This document shows, piece after piece, positions 6,901 to 7,992 of a DNA stretch of 7,992 bases. Position numbers and translations under genes: made by a program. The stretch is from an uncultured Alphaproteobacteria bacterium. Lineage in GTDB: Bacteria; Pseudomonadota; Alphaproteobacteria; CAAHEQ01; UBA3637. How positions within the stretch are numbered: the stretch's first letter is position 1; each line of letters starts with the position of its first letter. The stretch spans positions 1 through 7,992 of the forward strand of contig CALARE010000020.1 in assembly GCA_937888725.1 (NCBI GenBank), read 5' to 3'. Below the pieces are notes generated by a model that saw only the letters and a list, made by a program, of their open reading frames with translations, ran no database searches and was not told where the DNA came from.

Positions 6901-7646
6901 ATATCAAGCGCACTATTAAATGGCCGTAACCCCGTCATATCAAGTGCTTGTTTATTCAATGGTGTCTTGCTTAAATGATGATATCGATGGTCATCTTTTT
7001 GAATAACAAGACGGTTGACAGCCCTGCGGGAACGATCTTCTAAATGTGGGTCAAAAATACCCATTATTTTGGCCAGTTTGGAATTTGGATTTTCTTGTTT
7101 CAGCTTTTCATAAAAAACGTCCATCTTTTCAAATATTGACTCAAATTCACTCGGGTGATACCCTGCATTTGGCATATGCTCTATTGCAATTACGTCCGAA
7201 AGCGTTTCTTCAGGAACATCATTTCTTTTATAAGCTTTCATCAAACGATGCAAATAGTGGCCCACTTCGTGTCCAACAATGCCCATCAGCTCACCCTCTG
7301 TTTCTGCTAAATCAATCATTCCCTTTGTTATCGCAACAAAAATCCTTCCATCTGGCAATTCATGCGGAAAACAACACGCATTCGGATTCTCATCTGCTTG
7401 ATAACAAAAAACAAACTTGTCAAAAAAATCATCTGGAACAATCTTTAACTCCTCATCCCTTAACAACGGCAGAAACATTTTTTTAAACCGCTCTTTGATA
7501 AAATCATTAAAAGCTTGCAACCGCTCTTTTTCCTCTTGATTAATCCCAGGGGATAAATAGGAATAAACACCATACTGCTTAAAAACCTCATCCCGTGCTG
7601 TTAAAAGTAAAGCATCTGAAAATGTTTTGCGTTTTCGTTGTTCCAT
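993..7646 (-). CDS. Giant M48-type metallopeptidase / UbiB-like kinase-fold fusion protein
   Basis: This is a 2217-residue protein. I start it at ATG 7646, because GGAGG (7656-7652) lies five bases upstream; the earlier in-frame TTG at 7658 overlaps that Shine-Dalgarno and is unlikely. The stop is TAA at 995-993. No signal peptide, lipobox or evident membrane segment is seen at the N-terminus, so it is probably cytoplasmic. Visible parts, in order: an M48-like zinc metallopeptidase domain (about 60-215, HEVGH at 126-130); about 1,280 residues of mostly helical-looking sequence without a recognised motif; a UbiB/ADCK-like domain (about 1500-1860, KVGQ at 1523-1526); a further helical region; and a Lys/Glu/Arg-rich tail (2152-2217). 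M48 peptidases and UbiB proteins are each usually only a few hundred residues long, so the size and fusion are unusual. The gene appears monocistronic. Its substrate and role are unknown; a self-contained proteostasis, lipid-linked or host-directed function would each be guesses. Confidence 0.93.
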   Translation of the reverse strand: MEQRKRKTFSDALLLTARDEVFKQYGVYSYLSPGINQEEKERLQAFNDFIKERFKKMFLPLLRDEELKIVPDDFFDKFVFCYQADENPNACCFPHELPDGRIFVAITKGMIDLAETEGELMGIVGHEVGHYLHRLMKAYKRNDVPEETLSDVIAIEHMPNAGYHPSEFESIFEKMDVFYEKLKQENPNSKLAKIMGIFDPHLEDRSRRAVNRLVIQKDDHRYHHLSKTPLNKQALDMTGLRPFNSALDIQRDGVLLPLEEGQTPTTTGTAIDGLNKILDQAESLEIPLVSNSETLDIVRTRGERRISANEFIWSEILQDYFNGRENSKGIDILTDENRHDTSKHHHYILNKIYWEKMSMLNEIISGDDLIGPVWERMRRLNRTGEHTLGDMASSLINSFLNKHHTYFEKYFSFTQGEYQGSSSKNGKKNAEMAEPVNLETYFDNEERFEREKLPTEIVEIRGFITDLLMNPDKISLPFAQYIGQDVSRYGMLSKEDPAFKELEQDKDVQRFKEMLNLMKSLLDREYMSYVNASYLLAPVIACAKEGEHPLYDITHLKEFPVDPIEKRCMRMFQQDLLNTLGYYDSSAFELGNPFQHLLGPSSGLLLDDSSVSYTGLYNKDIQEMDEHSVFVLNSGIDSLRCEYNNRTKNITSIAPVMSDPVMNGRNIKIEELETVGEQVKGNTQGQDSRHYLCHPSYYRAHVLTFEGVQEHNKELYKRKTHRLNVQMHYHLKDVYHSFDKEKLSPQDVVNIVNYSCYYLFNETLELFERNPLVLKGMNWDYEKSPWTTLGEFARNENEKGKCLFYYGNKDFDFVAKGYMNALRAGLTDPEIAKAVIENTILNRKENPVLFVLMSNCQLCIGVNEGHPSKKVAKELFPPVLKILNQSPYLDVIDESFWFPISASNRHNFVDRNGKNIDYQEKFVLDMYEFAPRLCAKIFGLYELDEQGNKVYMTLPIQTPADLKKMDELYQKNNARCKDAVYNVPAHSSNRFDTLLSYIHDKYISKNNDMPMQYFIEYGKFLKKGYLSAKNEIDTEQKAKIWQGYLLNAYNRKNWPQTMRECIWLIAQNYTHVFEDKYGDYFSDIAPQEIIQEYHQMIAKAPTLEAKLSLLSFAVTPVSKDDELAELIDSTLNRVEQDKMAREYLEGKQYRQRMAFRLSKNTKKEIFSPTGENSIWNNAVKDNIHMYIWLKDRQTFNAIKWVDREIVTHIINQIEKEPAHLREKYAFLMLTERASVPFPENKKRLVKIWAEAVRELVGSVDDMSDAYIQKVEPFIKKLKNEKISRQGGTASAKKYPDKNGKHRKLISKMKQTALSFEIQKELSDLLQDVLVAQPKLAHILDPDATMGKLSSEADNALAGGLLNAVSHNAEEGEARALIDFFLSPVTPQSVEALENGVTDRVKRFYNNGHIDEDGGDNLHKEFWSKDIVIRLAVLTILFERGYPNQEERINNMLDRIFKEKDENTAFFRQALYNYATAVDKQEMYKADTLLSGCLASSLPEEEKSLNLGETVRKFLEAQGAAGVKVGQFLSAHEDIPEDIRVELKKLTNQASTPSRAEVFSLIREKHPELFNLIIQSGGLGKCLGAASHYLTYEMGDKVVSVSRPESAAKAVSVYNRLEKALEKTLEEQPQNAHLLHVIRDAIRQARSMNDIELDANIGYKQSILATTLYDNVNIEVDGHHFTFKTMPWDKPDEKTGPYHVVVQDGDYSYSQSFKIMEKADGVDYDTIKSGAYKKAVAKANFLLNLRMIMMGSVFDDDRHTGQLKVERLSENETRINLFDTGSTSIEEPTKEDLNSFGKALHSTVRAVMILNSNASGDEKRESLGRLFKKTENFDGLFTPDGHVVDESLFRCFNLAVNELRDEQGSASLYISKVERSLANLSHFSNDIPAQEMLPLVFNLVKEKGNIHPEIINGMGMDGFDFDHLVMQKIMPEGRLNPDMMGKIEKPIVIEEALASLMRPTNITDAEQMRDYNNALVEMCFVPDHVDFVDHLNGTLGQIKDEGVKQNLSQKMGDVIHSLGQALQSGKNETDIAKDVLSYLKKTGFHEQFITGVRSRLPAHKRALLNIAFYGSETLKTGDLFVLNALKKRIKKAVVGWHSLSHQKEKLMESDTTLSILQKLSIFNQLAEADQLPVGQQNESNSNKTMGTIDGAYKDKKKVRKIRAERLAKLSQELDKARSVSPEDKTQELMMKKKEKREQALAEKRKKEQRDFLKHNSSR
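2067..3149 (-). other. UbiB/ADCK/AarF-like atypical kinase domain, degenerate (residues about 1500-1860)
   Basis: Order and spacing follow the UbiB family. LGETVRKFLEAQGAAGVKVGQ with K1523-V-G-Q1526 is the KxGQ motif, followed by FLSAHEDIPEDI in place of the typical ILSxRxDLLPxEY. G1583-A-A-S-H-Y stands for the Ala-rich loop. V-V-S-V-S-R-P (1597-1603) aligns with VAVKVxRP, with the usual Lys replaced by Ser1599. E1651-L-D matches the ExD of the following helix. F-D-D-D-R-H-T-G-Q-L (from 1753) aligns with the HxDPxxxN catalytic loop, keeping Asp1756 but with Gln1761 for Asn. D1778-T-G replaces DFG. The fold assignment is therefore good, but nucleotide use or phosphotransfer is doubtful. In the family, KxGQ and the Ala-rich loop suppress protein kinase activity and favour ATPase or lipid-linked roles. 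Confidence 0.75.
7002..7469 (-). other. M48-family zinc metallopeptidase domain (residues about 60-215)
   Basis: The family pattern is followed in order. P88-N89-A90 lies in the position of the family's NAF/NAxxxP segment, followed by GRIFVAITKGMIDL, matching the strand and helix before the active site (usually a G-x-I-x-V-x-x-G-L type segment). H126-E-V-G-H130 is the HExxH zinc and catalytic motif. E147-T-L-S-D151 fits the downstream ExxAD motif that supplies the third zinc ligand, and NAGYHP follows as in M48 enzymes. DPHLEDRSRRAVNRL resembles the closing (H/D)PxxxxR segment. All catalytic residues appear intact, so activity is plausible. Unlike HtpX or the CAAX proteases, it has no membrane helices. 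The Cys-Cys at 91-92 in place of the usual residues is unusual. Confidence 0.85.
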
Positions 7647-7651
7647 CTCAG

Positions 7652-7656
7652 CCTCC
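7652..7656 (-). promoter_or_regulatory. Ribosome binding site of the large gene (decides the start)
   Basis: GGAGG on the minus strand lies five bases before ATG 7646. It fixes the start at 7646, because a TTG start at 7658 would sit on the ribosome binding site itself and has no separate one upstream. Confidence 0.85.
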
Positions 7657-7675
7657 AATCATATACTTTATCACA

Positions 7676-7703
7676 TATCTATTGTAGCACAAAATAATAG
7701 ATA
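7676..7703. promoter_or_regulatory. Inverted repeat overlapping the promoter, candidate operator
   Basis: TATCTATT (7676-7683) and AATAGATA (7696-7703) form a perfect 8-bp inverted repeat with a 12-base gap. It covers half of the -10 box and most of the spacer of the large-gene promoter. A dimeric regulator bound here would block RNA polymerase. No known operator consensus is matched, and AT-rich DNA yields some such repeats by chance. Confidence 0.4.
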
Positions 7704-7709
7704 CAGCAA
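7681..7709 (-). promoter_or_regulatory. Sigma70-type promoter of the large gene
   Basis: On the minus strand TTGCTG (7709-7704) is separated by 17 bases from TACAAT (7686-7681), which matches the -10 consensus at five of six positions. The -35 keeps TTG only. Transcription would begin near 7674, leaving a leader of about 28 bases before ATG 7646. Spacer length and the ribosome binding site fit well. Confidence 0.65.
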
Positions 7710-7784
7710 TTTTTATCAAATAACTACTTGATTTTAAAGAAAAAAAATAAACAATCGTACATCAAAATAAAACCCAGACTAAAT

Positions 7785-7919
7785 ACCCCCACCCCGCAAG
7801 GGCTACTTTTACCCCCACCCCAAGTGCGAAAGCACTACTTTAACCTCCGCCCCCACAAACCCGCAAGGCGACAGCTCTACGGCAACCTCACCCGCCCAAA
7901 GAGCGTCAGCACTACGGTA
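7785..7919. repeat. GC-rich array of four degenerate hairpin repeats
   Basis: Four consecutive units (7785-7810, 7811-7842, 7843-7884, 7885-7919) each start ACCYC or ACCCC, continue C-rich, then carry a short stem-loop followed by CTAC and a TTTT, TTTA, GGCA or GGTA ending; a fifth ACCTC begins at 7920. Stem-loops include AGTGC-GAAA-GCACT (7823-7836, perfect), CCC-GCAA-GGG (7793-7802) and the weaker GC-GACA-GC and GC-GTCA-GC. The block is much richer in G and C than its flanks. It resembles dispersed intergenic repeat elements more than a gene leader, but as RNA upstream of the 7968 start it could affect expression. Confidence 0.65.
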
Positions 7920-7954
7920 ACCTCGATGTGATGGATAGGTTAAGAGCCAGCTAT

Positions 7955-7962
7955 AAAGGAGG
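7955..7962 (+). promoter_or_regulatory. Strong ribosome binding site for the GTG start at 7968
   Basis: AAAGGAGG is followed after five bases by GTG at 7968. This near-perfect anti-16S match supports a real start codon despite only eight codons being visible. Confidence 0.8.
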
Positions 7963-7967
7963 AAATA

Positions 7968-7992
7968 GTGCTTAAATCACTGACCGCGTATG
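7968..7992 (+). CDS. yicC: 5' end of a probable YicC/YloC-family endoribonuclease gene
   Basis: GTG at 7968 follows AAAGGAGG at ideal spacing, and the visible peptide reads MLKSLTAY before the window ends. YicC/YloC proteins characteristically begin M-[IL]-[RK]-S-M-T-[AG]-[FY], so the match covers most visible positions with Leu in place of Met at position 5. In that family the product is an endoribonuclease, and in many genomes the gene lies near gmk. The gene is divergent from the giant minus-strand gene, with 321 bases between them containing the hairpin-repeat array. With eight residues the family call is tentative; the start itself is well supported. No convincing plus-strand promoter was seen upstream. 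Confidence 0.5.

Noticed and set aside
7046..7486. 146-codon plus-strand open frame
   Set aside because: It is antisense to the M48 domain including the HEVGH codons; a shadow frame.
7647..7658. Extended N-terminus of the giant protein using TTG at 7658
   Set aside because: The TTG overlaps the GGAGG ribosome binding site that serves ATG 7646, and no second ribosome binding site precedes it.
7785..7919. CRISPR array
   Set aside because: Units vary in length (26-42 bases) and sequence, with no constant repeat and unique spacers, and no cas genes are present.
7728..7931. 67-codon plus-strand open frame across the hairpin array
   Set aside because: Its peptide is simply the translation of the GC-rich repeats, with no ribosome binding site seen; treated as a repeat artefact.

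Overview
The window is bacterial DNA, AT-rich and dominated by one very long gene. Taxonomy cannot be fixed from the sequence. The low GC content, GGAGG ribosome binding sites, consensus DnaA boxes and a probable yicC start would fit a low-GC (perhaps host-associated) alphaproteobacterium, but other low-GC bacteria are not excluded.

Layout: bases 1-48 look like the last 15 codons of a plus-strand gene that I do not recognise. Bases 49-992 hold no convincing gene. Instead, about 100-560 has the architecture of a replication origin: six exact matches to the DnaA box TTATNCACA on both strands, one near match, an exact 23-bp direct repeat with its copies 100 bp apart, and a very A/T-rich stretch that could unwind. 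Bases 560-870 contain a degenerate 48-bp tandem duplication and a twice-occurring 19-bp motif. A palindromic, probably bidirectional terminator lies at 876-926.

Bases 993-7646 (minus strand) are a single 2217-codon gene. Its N-terminus carries a soluble M48-type zinc metallopeptidase domain (HEVGH plus a downstream ExxSD). Residues about 1500-1860 match the layout of the UbiB/ADCK/AarF atypical kinase fold (KxGQ, Ala-rich loop, catalytic-loop Asp, a DTG in place of DFG), but several catalytic positions are changed. About 1,280 residues between the two domains match nothing I recognise, and the protein ends in a strongly charged, basic, probably coiled-coil tail. The gene has its own sigma70-type promoter, and an 8-bp perfect inverted repeat overlaps the -10 and spacer.

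The 321-bp divergent intergenic region (7647-7967) also holds a GC-rich array of four degenerate hairpin repeats. A strong ribosome binding site and a GTG start follow; the first eight residues resemble the start of the YicC/YloC RNase family. The peptidase-kinase giant appears to be transcribed alone: it has its own promoter and terminator, and no co-directional neighbour is visible.
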